From Apostichopus japonicus (taxonomy: Eukaryota > Echinodermata > Holothuroidea > Aspidochirotida > Stichopodidae): a DNA stretch of 64,000 nucleotides. The notes beneath the pieces were generated by a model, which saw only the letters and a list, made by a program, of their open reading frames with translations, did no database searches and was not told the DNA's origin. The position numbers and the translations under genes are program-made. Of the stretch, positions 46,845 to 58,269 are shown piece by piece. The stretch's first letter is position 1. Every line of letters begins with the position of its first letter. The stretch is from positions 2,775,214 through 2,839,213 of the forward strand of contig NC_092567.1 in assembly GCF_037975245.1 (NCBI RefSeq), written 5' to 3'.

Positions 46845-47655
46845 ATGGAACGCGAAAAGGGCAAACTAAGTTTAGACAACGACGTAAGTTTAGACAACGG
46901 AATTTTAGACAACGTGAGTTTGAGCAACAGCATGGTGAAACAGCAGCAACAATTTTAGTTTAGGCAACAACAAACTTAGATTAGACAACGAAATCAGTTT
47001 GCTCTTTTCGCGCTTACGTTGTTGACATCGGCGCTGTTCAACAATTGCTTTACCACGTGGGCTTCATATGATTACTATACGCAGGGGGTTGGTTCTTGCT
47101 GCCTGGGTTTAGGAAAACAGTCCCGTGGACAAGGCCGCCTTTGTTCTTCGCATATACGGGAAGTTCCTAGAGGAGCAAAGTGGGCGGGGTCAGCTCATGT
47201 AAGTAGCATGGTGGAGAGCGTTTACCGGTTTGTAATTGGGTTGGGATACATGTCAATCTTACTGACTATTTCGTAATTGGTCAGCAAATTAACGACGTGT
47301 ATGTATATACAGCGCAAGTTGAATTTCGCGCGAATAGCCCATATTTTTATTTCACGTGATTGGGCAATAACGTAAGTAGACAACGGAACCAACTTCAGAC
47401 GACAACGTAGGTTTAGACAACAACGTAAGTTTAGGCAGCAACGTAAGTTTAGGCAAAAACGTAAGTTTAGGCAGCAACGAAAGTTTAGACAACAACGTAA
47501 GTTTAGACAACAACGTAAGTTAAGACAACAACGTAAGTTTAGACAACAACGTAAGTTTGAGCAACAACGTGATAAAACAGCAGCAACAACTTTAGTTTAG
47601 ACAGCAACAAACTTAGTTTAGACAACGAAATATGGTTTCCCTTTTCGCGTTCCAT
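46845..47655. mobile_element. Inverted-repeat element with an 18-bp subterminal minisatellite
   Basis: ATGGAACGCGAAAAGGG (46845-46861) and CCCTTTTCGCGTTCCAT (47639-47655) are exact 17-base complements. Flanks ATTTGTCT and ATTTGTCC agree at 7 of 8 bases. Both subterminal regions carry GTTTAGACAACAACGTAA-type repeats: a short block at about 46866-47000 and a longer one of roughly ten units at about 47373-47570. CAGCAGCAACAA-rich sequence lies beside both. The central part has no recognisable transposase, so it is non-autonomous. Superfamily is unknown. Confidence 0.85.
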
Positions 47656-47663
47656 ATTTGTCC

Positions 47664-48109
47664 ACTAGGAATGTTGAAATTAGACAAGAAGTTGGCGGAT
47701 TTGATATGAGAGAATGGAGTATTACATTTATATAATTAAGTGCTTAGACACGATTGAGGTGTTGGTTATGATATGTAATATTTCATAACTTGGTCTGTAC
47801 ATGACACAGAGGTACACAATGTATAAATGAGCACCTTTATCTGCCTCGATTTATTTTAATTCCTCTCCTGACTCGCGAACAGCGGGGATATAGTCTCATG
47901 ATGAAAATGAAGCTTGCATACGAAGACATGCCTAGATTAGTGAAACTTCATCTTTCACCTTTTCACACCCCCCCCCCTCCCCAACGTCTCCCATCTCCAT
48001 TTTATACGCTCATTTCAAAGAAAGTGAATGACTTGTAGATTTGAGGCCTAAGTTAGGGCTGAGGAAGTATCGTACATGAAATGTGTAGCATTCGTTCATT
48101 TTGCTCTGT
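47664..48109. other. Segment paralogous to about 63000-63475
   Basis: Shared words in order are AATGTTGAAA..AGACAAG, ATAATTAAG, ACGATTGAGG and CTTGGTCTGTACA-like sequence, followed in both places by the AGCTCCCT array. No gene is recognised in either copy. A C run lies at about 47968-47978. Confidence 0.6.
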
Positions 48110-48605
48110 AATAACGAGGGGGCTCCCTAATTATAACAAGGTTCTCTCTCGAAGACAGATGTCTAATTACAGTACGGAGCTCAATATGCAACAGCTCCCT
48201 AATTATAGCAGGGAGATATCTCAAAGTAAGCTCCCAAATTATAGCAGAGAGCTCTATATGTAACAGCTCCCTCATTAAACTAGGAAGCTCTATATGTAAC
48301 AGCTCCTCAATTATAGCAGGTAGCTCTTCCCAGGGACAACTCCCTAATTATAGCAGGGAGCTCTTCTCAGTAACAGCTTCCTAATTATAGCAGGGAGCTC
48401 TATATGTAACAGCTCCCTAATTATAGCAGGGAGCTCTATATGTAACAGCTCCTCAATTATAGCAGGTAGCTCTTCCCAGGGACAACTCCCTTATTATAGC
48501 AGGGAGCTATTCTCAGTGACAGCTTCCTAATTACAGCAGGGAGCTCTTCTCAGTGACAGCTCTCTAATTATAGCAGGGAGCTCTATATGTAACAGCTCCC
48601 TGATT
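48110..48605. repeat. Tandem array of a palindromic ~36-bp unit
   Basis: About thirteen units follow the pattern CAGCTCCCTAATTATAGCAG followed by GGGAGCTC and a linker such as TATATGTAA. Within each unit AGCTCCCT and AGGGAGCT are inverted copies around an AT-rich loop. The linker alternates between TATATGTAA and TTCTCAGTGA types, suggesting higher-order repeats. A second array of the same unit occupies 63476 to the end of the window. Confidence 0.9.
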
Positions 48606-49952
48606 ATGATTAATTAATTACAATTATGATATACACTCATTATATATTATGACAGATCAAGTTATACCAAAGAACTCAGTGACAGCTCCCTTTCTCTTCA
48701 TTCCGTGACAGTTCCTTGCAAGGTATGAAGCAACACAGACACTACATTGTATGACCCGATAGTCATGTACTACAGCTCTTTGCAGGGGTCATAGACAGGT
48801 ACGCGTGCGCAGGATTTCAAAAGTGGAGGACACATTCAAACTTGCCCATTGATGGATTAAGTTAGGAGCCTGAACCATTCCAAAAAGGACTAGATGTGAA
48901 CCAAAGATTTCATAAATGAGAGGATGATGCCCCGTGGTCAATCAAGCCGACTATCACGTAGCGGGTCTAGGGTCCAACCACCCTCCCCACCCCCAATAAA
49001 AGTTCAGACGTCAATTGGTGCATTTTGAGGCGTATTTAGAATATAAATGTCATCCATATAAGTATTTCTAAGCGCAAGGCTTTGCTAATACAAGGTTGAA
49101 AAAGAGACATGGATTACTGTGGCAGTGGTGTAATTATGCACCGGCTGAACGCCACAACAATTCCGTGAAGGACGATGGGCGGTCGACCACCCTTCCCCCC
49201 TCCCCCTACCCCTCCCCCTTTGGCTTGCCATTGTTTGTAGAGAATATACCATACACAAGGGTTATCGTTAACTGTCGTTACTTAATATATTATAATAATA
49301 ATAATGAACCGTACTTATATTGTTGACAATTGTTTACGACAGATTTTCTTAGTTAGTATTGCTTGCCTATACAAGCTATATTATGTGGTCTGACCGAATG
49401 ACGTCATATTTGCCTACTGTGTATGTAATGGGTCAAAATGCTGACTGGAGATTGAATAAAACAATCGTCCCAACCTTAAACTTAAATGACTTCTCACATC
49501 ACTTTACAATAGCAAGCCTAAAAAGAGTCTATAGGTAGGGATTGCTAGGGTGTAATGGACCTTCCTTCAGAGGCAATCACTCGATTTATAAAGGGATTTA
49601 ATTGGTTTTCTTGGTGGTGTCCGACATAAATGGTACTGCTATGGTTGAATCTTTTTTTCCTGATTAATAACCAATTTTACTCTGCAGAACAAGGTATTTA
49701 CGTTTTCTTTTTCTTTTAAAGAATTCCTCAAGCGGCTGAGTGACCAATATATTAGTGAACTTTGTATGATGTATGGGCCAGCGACTGTATAATTCGGTTA
49801 TGTCTATGACTTATACCCAACCATTCATAATTCATGTTCACCTTTACATACAGAACATTTACGCGAAAGGTAATTTAAACCATAATTCACTGAATAAGAT
49901 GTATTTATACCCTCTCATGTGTATGTATCTGGTTGATGATTAGCTTTCTAGT
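48606..49952. other. Intergenic DNA including paralogous segments
   Basis: About 49537-49715 is a diverged copy of 62059-62196 plus 62519-62556. About 49733-49941 is a copy of 41463-41720. Between 48606 and 49536 no gene is recognised; a segment near 49015 (TTTTGAGGCGTATTTAGA) recurs near 28610. Confidence 0.6.
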
Positions 49953-51073
49953 CACTTCGCCCAACAACCATTTCGCCCAACTGCCATTTCGCCCAACCAG
50001 CCTGGTCATTTCGCCCAACCAGCCTGGTCATTTCGCCCAACCATCATAGTCATTTCGCCCAACCAGCATGGTCATTTCGCCCAACCGTGTTGGTCATTTC
50101 GCCCAACCTTATTTTTACTAATATTCAGTCAGAATAATATTACTTTTTCTATTCCACTAGTTCAATTTGATTTATTTTGGGTTAGGTTACTTCGTAATAG
50201 GTAAATAAAATAGTGAGGTCCGCTGGATATCGATCGGAGTCTGAGCAGTTATTTCGGGGTTTATGGGAGGATTACACCACTTTAGGCGTTAACGCATACA
50301 ATGGAAGTTATATTATTATCCAAACAAAGGGGAATCGGTCTTCATAAAAACCTATCAAGCCTAACCCCTAAAACACTGATCCATCCTACTGACTAACAAT
50401 TCCCGAACGTTTCCTTATTAAATTGAAAAAAAATATATAAACCCGTCTGTAATATTGAATTACTATATTTAATCAATGTAACCACTTTATCAATGTAACC
50501 ACATATGTTATCACATATGTATACATCAATTTAACCACGACTTCAAGTTTCCTTAATACTCGGTTCGTATCCCGTAACGTTAACAATTCCCGAACGTTTA
50601 ATATATCAAACCTATCAAACCTAACCCATAAAACACTGAGCCATCCTCAAGATTCCTTAATATTCGGTTCGTATCCTGTAACGTTAAAAATTCCCGAACG
50701 TTTCCTTACTAAAGTTATAGAAAGTAAAGGACTTCAAGTTTCCTTAATATTCCTTAATATTCCTTAATATTCGAACGTTTACTATCAAACCTAACCCCTA
50801 ACACACTGATCAATCCTCAAGTTTCCTTTGTATTCGGTTCGTATCCTGTAACGTTAACGATTCCCGAACGTTTCCTTTTGAAATATCATATTTATTCAAG
50901 TTTGGGCGAAATGACCAGATTGATTGGGCGAAATGACCAGGCTGGTTGGGCGAAATGACCAGGCTGGTTGGGCGAAATGACCAGGCTGGTTGGGCGAAAT
51001 GACCAGGCTGGTTGGGCGAAATGGTAAGGTTGGGCGAAATGGCAGTTGGGCGAATTGGTTGTTGGGCGAAGTG
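49953..51073. mobile_element. Element with inverted terminal arrays of TTTCGCCCAACC
   Basis: The left end starts CACTTCGCCCAACAACCA and the right end finishes GGTTGTTGGGCGAAGTG. Between about 49953-50108 the plus strand repeats GGTCATTTCGCCCAACCAGC. Between about 50904-51073 the complementary unit GGGCGAAATGACCAGGCTGG is repeated. The central part repeats TATTCGGTTCGTATCC and CGTTAACAATTCCCGAACGT words three to four times. It interrupts the paralogous segment shared with 41463-42275, which shows it is an insertion. No clear target duplication was identified. Confidence 0.85.
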
Positions 51074-51310
51074 TCCTGCTTCCGTTTGTTCTATCTTTCC
51101 TTACATTCAGTGCATAGCCATGTACACGCAGTAGTTTAATATCATGGAATTGGATTGCGTTGAAGACGGAGTGTTCTTGTGACGTGAATTAGTATAATAA
51201 CACAAAGGTGATATTCGTTGTACCGAATGACTGAATACCTGGAGTGTCAAAGGGAGGTGTATGAGTCGGAAGGGGAGGCCGGAGGGAAGAAGAGGGATGG
51301 GGATCATCAC

Positions 51311-52205
51311 CAGTGGCGGCGGAACCGGGGGGCTTGGGGGGCTCAGCCCCCCAATGAAAAAGTTGAGGGGGCAAATGCATGATAAGCCCCCCCGCCCAAT
51401 ATTTACCATATTTTTCAATGCATACTTGTTACCCATTTGTTGACATTTAGAAATGCTTTCTGTTTTTTCTTATGACATTTATTTAAGTATTGCATTTAAT
51501 TGCAAGTAGCAAGGGCGTAGGAACTGGGGGGCTGGGGGGGGGGGGGCGCCAGCCCCCCAGTGAAAAATGTGGAGGGGCGGAAGTATCATTCCGCCCCCCC
51601 GCTTCGCAAGTCAGAAAACCCCTTTTTCATTCCAAATGAGAAAAAAAATCTCATTTGGAGCACCAAATTGCATCTAAGGCCTGGTGAAAATACAAAATTA
51701 AGTTTACAAAATGGAGTGGGTGTTAAAGTGTGCTATATTGCACCAAATTGCATCTGAGGCTACTTGGAAATGCAAAAAATTCCAAAGGGGGAGGGGGACA
51801 CCCCCTCCACTTAGACCCCTCCCCCAGGCCGGCCATCAGTCTTCAGCCCCCCACTCAAAAGTACCTTCCTACGCCACTGGCAAGTAGTAATTTACTACAC
51901 TCAAAAACGTCTTTGCGAGTACACTACGAGTAATAGCTACTCTCTTAAAACACCATCGAATATACAGATTACAATGTTTTTACAGATTTTTACGTGCAAT
52001 CTGAGAAATTGCAGGCTTGAGACCCATATTTTAGGGCTAGGTATTCGCAGCATGAAACAATCGGGAAGTGCCGTTTCCGGCCATCTGGGGTTTTGAAAAA
52101 CCCAAAATTTTCTTGTACGCTCCGCGCCAACCGATGGTGGCGCTCCGCTTAGACAGTCTCCACACATTAGCCCCCCCCAATAATTTTCCCGTTCCGCCGC
52201 GCCTG
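51311..52205. mobile_element. hAT-like element with GCGGCGGAAC ends, hit by a second element
   Basis: The ends CAGTGGCGGCGGAACC and GTTCCGCCGCGCCTG pair with one or two mismatches. The 8-bp flank ATCATCAC is perfect (51303-51310 and 52206-52213). The hairpin module is at 52124-52143. A member of the 365-bp family is inserted at 51510-51879. Confidence 0.93.
51510..51879 (+). mobile_element. hAT-like 365-bp family, copy 2
   Basis: The ends are CAAGGGCGTAGGAACT and CTTCCTACGCCACTG. The flank GCAAGTAG is perfect (51502-51509 and 51880-51887). The body is nearly identical to copy 1 at 40362, which points to recent activity. Confidence 0.95.
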
Positions 52206-52213
52206 ATCATCAC

Positions 52214-53164
52214 ATCTTCCTTAGTTCACTTGTTAGATGAAGACATTCTTCAGTGTCGAGGACACCAGGTTTTTTCGAGATAATCGTCAAAACTTCATGA
52301 CAAACGTTACGATTTCTATAAAGCGTGGAAAGTTGCGATATCAGTCTAAATTGTTCTATAAGAAAAATCAAATATCAGAAATATAACCACAAAATGTCAA
52401 GATATAAAATCGTTTTTGTTTTCGAAAATAATAGTCAAAAGTCGAGGTATAAGCAGGGTTAATTCGACCAAGAATGTTTTAAAAAAAAATCTGGGATCAA
52501 TGTTCCTTCTGAGCAACCCTCAGATATTATATTGCGTACTTGGTAATAACAGTTGGAGCGGATGTTAACACCTGGTACAGATAAAACCAACAGAAAAAAG
52601 GAAACCTAGGCAATAATGTTTCATACTATAATGTTTATCTCTATTCCAGTTTCGATAATTTCAAGGGGTGGCAGACAAATATTTGAGGGCCTATTGCCGT
52701 ATAGACCCTTCTGCTCCTCCCCTGCCCTCCATTATGATACAAGATTAGTCTCTGTACAGAGTAAGTAAATCTTTGATTTTGTATTAACATTATATTTGCG
52801 TATTAAGAGAGTAAACGTACACCGGTTTTACACTGAATTTCAGTTACTGCCCAGTGTATATGACTGGGGGTGGCAGACAAATACTTGAGGGCCTATCCCC
52901 CTAGCTACCCCTCTACTCCTGCCCTCCATAACGGTACAATATTACTTCAGTTGCTGCCCAGTGTATATGATTACTGTTGTAGAAAAGAGTAGCCTCCATA
53001 GCATTGTAACAAGAGCTCACTGAAACACGTCATTCACAGGACCCGAAGCACTTGATAAAGATGTCTCGTTAAACATCGGTCGTTGATTATCATTAGGCTT
53101 ACGTCTAGAATGACTATATAAGCTGCTGTTATGTTATACGCTTGACATGAGCGAAAGACTTGTG
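52214..53164. other. Intergenic DNA with a local direct repeat
   Basis: GGGTGGCAGACAAATA and GAGGGCCTAT recur near 52667 and 52864, together with CTGCCCTCCAT, a diverged duplication of about 100 bases at 197-base spacing. No gene is recognised. Confidence 0.55.
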
Positions 53165-53172
53165 ACTTGACT

Positions 53173-53540
53173 CAAGGGCGTAGGAACTGGGGGGCTGGGG
53201 GGGCGCCAGCCCCCAGTGAAAAATATGGGGGGCGGAAGTATCATTCCGCCCCCCCCCCCGCTCCGCAAGTCAGAAAAACCCTTTTTCATTTCCAAATGAG
53301 AAAAAATCTCATTTGGAGCACCAAATTGCATTTAAGGCCAGGTGAAAATGCAAAATTCTTTACAAAATGGAGTGGGAGTTGAAGTGTGCTATATTGCACC
53401 AAATTGCATCTGAGGCCACCTGGAAATGCCAAAAAAATCCAAAGGGGGAGGGGGACACCCCCTCCCTTAGACCCCTCCCCCAGGCCGGCCATCAGTCTTC
53501 AGCCCCCCCCCCCACTCAAAAGTACCTTCCTACGCCACTG
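53173..53540 (+). mobile_element. hAT-like 365-bp family, copy 3
   Basis: The ends are CAAGGGCGTAGGAACT and CTTCCTACGCCACTG. The flank ACTTGACT is perfect (53165-53172 and 53541-53548). The body aligns throughout with copies 1 and 2. Confidence 0.95.
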
Positions 53541-53548
53541 ACTTGACT

Positions 53549-54564
53549 TGACAAACATTGGCTTGATGAAAACACTGTGATAAATTCAGCTCAAAGTTCA
53601 GCTAACAGTAAAATTAAATCAATAACGTGTCACCCATAGTAACTTGATTATAAATTATTAAAGCAATAGACGTTTTCAGTCGTATAAACCAGTGATTTCC
53701 ATAACAGAAAACGAAACGTGTTTCACTTGTTACATATCGGATCATGAGAAAAGGGGACATTTCAAATAACAAGGCTTTCTGTTCTTTCAATTCTGTTTGT
53801 TTTTAGTTCTTAATATGAATATATTTATTTTCGTATCTACCTTCGTTTTCATAACTTACTATATAAATATTAACATCTTTTCACAGCTAACCTACCTTTC
53901 GTAATCAGGAACTTGCTTGCCTGTTGTTATAGCTATTTACTTGGCCTGTACCATAAACTAAATTTATAACGTACTTTACTACCGTTGTATGACAGTCACT
54001 GTTTACACAACAAACAAATACAAAGATCGTGTAAAGGTAAGTTGGTCTGACGTTTCGATCCTAGTAGGATCGAAATGACCACTTGTCATTTAGCCTCTGA
54101 AGTAGATCCTGTTAGGATCAAAACGTCAGACCAACATAATTTTCAACATTTTCTTACACAAGCTCTCTAGTGGATAAGCAGTTTATTAACAGTTTTATTT
54201 TATTTTAAATATAAAGATTATAAGAAGTTTGCCCCGTGATATCGTACTTAGTTGATACTATCATTATTACGATATATGACTAGATATCTTTTTAAGATTG
54301 AAGATAAGATGTTTCAGTTCCATTACGTATTAAATCATCTGGTATTAAAAAGACGGATAACAAGATGCATTTTTTTTAAAAAAAGAGGGATATATTTTAG
54401 ATGCGTCCCAATGAACTTCTTAGGGTACCTGTAAAGGGCAATTAAGATACAAATATATTGTCCCTAATAATTGGCCTTTCCTAAAACAGATAACGAAATA
54501 ATATTCTGAAGCTAACAGCACCTTATATGTTTCATTCTGTTTATATAAACGGCATATGATAATA
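53549..54564. other. Intergenic DNA with a 30-bp inverted repeat
   Basis: TTGGTCTGACGTTTCGATCC (from 54042) and its near complement ending at 54134 form 30-base arms with three mismatches around a 33-base loop. Inside each arm is a smaller GATCCTA.TAGGATC palindrome. No gene is recognised. Confidence 0.6.
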
Positions 54565-55028
54565 CTTGATACGGTTCCCGGACAACTCCCCACTGGACGA
54601 ATTCCCCTGACGATTACCCCCCCCCCCTCGGAGAATTCCCACTCCGCACAATTCCCAACTATGACAACTTCCCCCGGACAACCCCCCCCCCCCCGGACAA
54701 ATTCACCAGGACAATCCCCTCCTTGGAAATTCGACGATTGATGGGCAGCCGATGTAGGCAGGGTTTAGGCTTTTAGTTCATTAAAAATGGAAGTGAACCT
54801 AGAACTAACTGCAACAGGAGATTTCCTTTTTTTCATATTGTTGTCGTGTCCCCACTGAATATTATATCCAATTAATATGAATTCAAAATGGACGCAAACG
54901 ATTATTTTGAGGCTCTGTAACAGCTCATTAACGATTGGTTTTACACCCTCAACATATATTACAGGAAGATAGAAACATGACCACAAACAATCAAAATAGC
55001 TTATTGAAAATACACATTGACGTACCTA

Positions 55029-55585
55029 CATTCCTGTCAACTCTCCCGGTTTTACCGGGATACTCCCGGTTTTTACCAGAATCTCCCGGCCTCCCGGTTT
55101 CATATTCTATTCTCCCGGTTTTTTTAAGTTCTACACTTGCGACATTTCTGAAAATAGCCAACAATTAGTCCTATGCGTAGTAAATCCCCACAGTAACTCT
55201 GAACAGGAAAGGCTATATTCAGTGTAGTTCGCAAGAACAAGACAGACTGCAGTCGGTCAAGTCTCAAGCTTGATGGGACTCTATCTAGCATACTAGCCAT
55301 TAAGTCACAGTCACAGTACCCAGAGTCCACTGTTCCCTGTTTCAAATGGAAGCCTACTAAAGAAACCCTGTAGAAAGCGAAGCGAGCTGCTGTAAACTAC
55401 AACAAGAAACACTGATTGGATGATTCTCTCATTGTATTGCATAAGAAGACTATACTTATTTAGGAGTATTTATATCATTTCAGTTGAAAATTACCAACCT
55501 CCCTATCTTCCCCTTGTTCTCCCTGTTTTTTGGCCCAGAAAAATGTTATTCTCCCTATTTTGGAGTCAAACAGGTTGACAGGTTT
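55029..55585 (+). mobile_element. CCCGG-rich dispersed element, better-preserved copy
   Basis: CCTGTCAAC near the left end (55033) and GTTGACAGG near the right end (55574-55582) are complements. GTACCTA flanks both sides (55022-55028 and 55586-55592). The left part repeats TCTCCCGGTTTTACCGGGA-like words. The complement is at 29390-30190. Confidence 0.75.
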
Positions 55586-55862
55586 GTACCTATAACGTCA
55601 AAACCTAGATATGACTCAATGTGACGTCATCAAAACTAAAAAATGAGGCCGATTGAACGAAGTCAGGCTGTTTTAAGCAGAGACGATATGATATTATAGT
55701 TAGTGTGGTCAATGGTTAAATCCAGATTTGAAAAAATGTCGCGCTACGTGCGATTATCTTTTCTGTCATTACAGCTTTAATATACTGTAGTATGGTAGTT
55801 CTTTATGCAGCTTCAGTGATTTACTTTGAGAACGCGAAGTAATAGTAGACTTCAATTCTTTG

Positions 55863-56001
55863 TAGTAGCGTATTGGGCATTAATGGCGATCGGGGCAGGG
55901 ATGGCAAACTTCGCCCCATGTCAACATTTTTAGTTCAGTTTATACGGGCCCAAACCACATTTGGGCGCCCCTATACCATTGCGCCCCTAACTATGCCACT
56001 G
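55863..56001. mobile_element. Very short (139-bp) hAT-like element
   Basis: It begins TAGTAGCGTATTGGGC and ends CTAACTATGCCACTG. Flanks ATTCTTTG (55855-55862) and GTTCTTTG (56002-56009) match at 7 of 8 bases. It has CGCCCC-rich edges like its relatives and no internal module. Confidence 0.6.
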
Positions 56002-56439
56002 GTTCTTTGCTAGGCAATCCTTTCAAATAGCTTGTAAAACAGATATCACAAAGATGATAAACAGTATATGGACTACATGATACTGTTGAATAAACAAACA
56101 CCATCAGTATTTTTATCACGCCCCTGACTTACTGAAGTATGCTACTGTTGAATGCATCATCAGAGCGTGTGCAGAGATATGGGGGGGGGGGTGCTTGAAA
56201 ATGTTGGCTAAATAATGAAGACACTTTACTACAAAAAATGGCAAAATATTGCACCAGTTTGTAAGCACACTTCCTTATTAACATATCTCACTACATTTCA
56301 TCACATGTTGGACCCAACTCCCTGGAAATTTCTGACCGTAACACAACATAAATGCTACGGGCCGGGAATGTAGTGTAGCTGGCTCCAATGCATAACAAGA
56401 ATCTAGAGCTTCGTGATTCATTGCCTTTGGATTTGAAGC

Positions 56440-57310
56440 CAGATATAATTGTTTGACCTACCTCTGTTGACCTAAGGTGACATTTGACCTTAACCAAAAA
56501 CAATAAGAATCATCCATTCACTATGGGTAATCCACCGCCGAAGTATTATAACGATCTGAACTTGCGTCATCCACTTATAGTGGTTACAATAGGCGTCATA
56601 GACACACACACATGTATGTCTGCACATCATCCTTTTGCCTCTGGCAAGGAATCAAAAAGTGGTTCTGAGCAATTTTCAGCGAAATCACATTTGGCCACGC
56701 CCCTCATGAATATTGATGAGATGAAGTATGTTTATAACCTACACATGTTCCCCATCTCCCACCAATGCCACCAAAGAAGTTTGAACAAAATCGGAAAGAC
56801 GGTTGCCGAGATATTAGCATTTAAAGAAATTGTTCGAAGCCCCGCCCACTCAGGAATATTAATGAGATTGGAACCACAAACAATAGGGAATACTTACTCA
56901 CTCTGGGTAATCCACCACCCAAGTATGGGAATGATCAAACCCTGCGTCATTGACTAAGAGTGATTACGAGCATCTTTCAACGAAATTACATTTGGCTCGG
57001 CACCTCCCACCAATGCCACTAAACAAGTATGAACAAAATCGGCCATTCGGTTGCCGAGATAAGGAGTCCGTCTACTTATGTTCCCCATCTCCCACCAATG
57101 CCACCGAAGAAGTTTGAACAAAATCGGAAAGACGGTTGCCGAGATATTAGCATTTAAAGAAATTGTTCGAAGCCCCGCCCACTCAGGAATATTAATGAGA
57201 TTGGCCCCCAAAAACGATAGGGACCATCTACTCACTATTGGTAACATACCCACCAAGTATATGAGACCGATCGGATCTTGCATCAGTTATCGTGATTACA
57301 AGCTGGCGTC
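56440..57310. repeat. GACCT-type repeat with a 332-bp internal tandem duplication
   Basis: TGACCTAAGGTGACATTTGACC followed by AACAATAAGAATCATC places it with the dispersed GACCT family. A stretch of about 134 bases starting ATGTTCCCCATCTCCCACCA occurs at 56745 and again at 57077 with very few differences. Each copy is followed by AACAATAGGGA- or AACGATAGGGA-type sequence. The overlapping open frames (56484-56957, 57078-57401 and 57283-56954) are repeat-derived and share the same peptide in both copies. Confidence 0.8.
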
Positions 57311-58269
57311 ACTAAAACGAAGACAGACACACACATGCGTGACTGCGAAGTGGGCAGAAAATGTTAAGGTAATCCAGCTAACATGCATGTGGAAAGAGTA
57401 AATAATTCTCACAGCAACAATGCGGCTAGTGCGCGCGAAGCGAGCCAAATCTATTTTCCACAAATTTACTAACTTGACGCCCAAAATATTTTCATAGTAG
57501 CTATAGTATACACAATGCACGCGAAACAAAAAAGTGTTTTGGTACTTTGTCTCCTAAAATACAGTCGTTTTGCTATTTAAGCTTTTCAATTCAACGGTGT
57601 TCATATGTTTTACTACATTGCAAAAGTATTACATTGGTAGCGTGACAGGACGAAAGAGGTAATTCAGAGCTCTATGTAAGTAGACCAAAGTATACCAATA
57701 TCTCACACCTGTATGTGGAATCATAGGCGTACGGGACCATTTCAGTTTGGGGGGGCAGAACTTTTTGTGCCCGAAAGTTCCTGTGACACTATCTAAGCGG
57801 AGCGCCACCATCGGTTGGCGCGTAGCGTACAAGAAAATTTTTGGCACACAATGCCTCTCAGATTGCCGGAAACGGCACTTCTGAGGCCTTGCAAGTTGCA
57901 TCTAAACATTCTTTATTTTATAATCTCACGTTTTAGAAATTTACACTTCCCGAAAAATTTGGTAAATTAGAAGAAGAAAAAATGGTTACATCACTTTGAA
58001 GGGGAAAAATGGGACAGTATATTTTTTAAGCTCCTATTTAGTTACCTTATTTATTATTTTAACACAGTACTCAGCTACCTCCAGAAAAACATGCATTGTT
58101 CAACGACACGTAGGCAGGATAATGTCGCTGTGTCGGGTGAGACTGCAATTTGTCTCACAAAAAAAGTATAAAATATATATATGATAAACCTGTATTCCCC
58201 CCCCCCCCCCCAACCATCCATGAAAAAGAAAATGTTTCTTATATACACTCATGTTGGGGATGTCCAGGT

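Noticed and set aside
46472-46963. 163-codon open frame
   Set aside because: Most of it is phenylalanine, serine, proline and leucine from a polypyrimidine tract, and it starts and ends in repeat sequence.
48110-48605. Regular array of palindromic repeats resembling a CRISPR array
   Set aside because: The repeat halves vary, the linkers are short and near-identical instead of unique spacers, the context is eukaryotic, and no cas gene is present. It is a minisatellite.
56484-57401. 157- and 107-codon frames sharing a peptide
   Set aside because: They come from a duplicated dispersed repeat, and the opposite strand is open as well.
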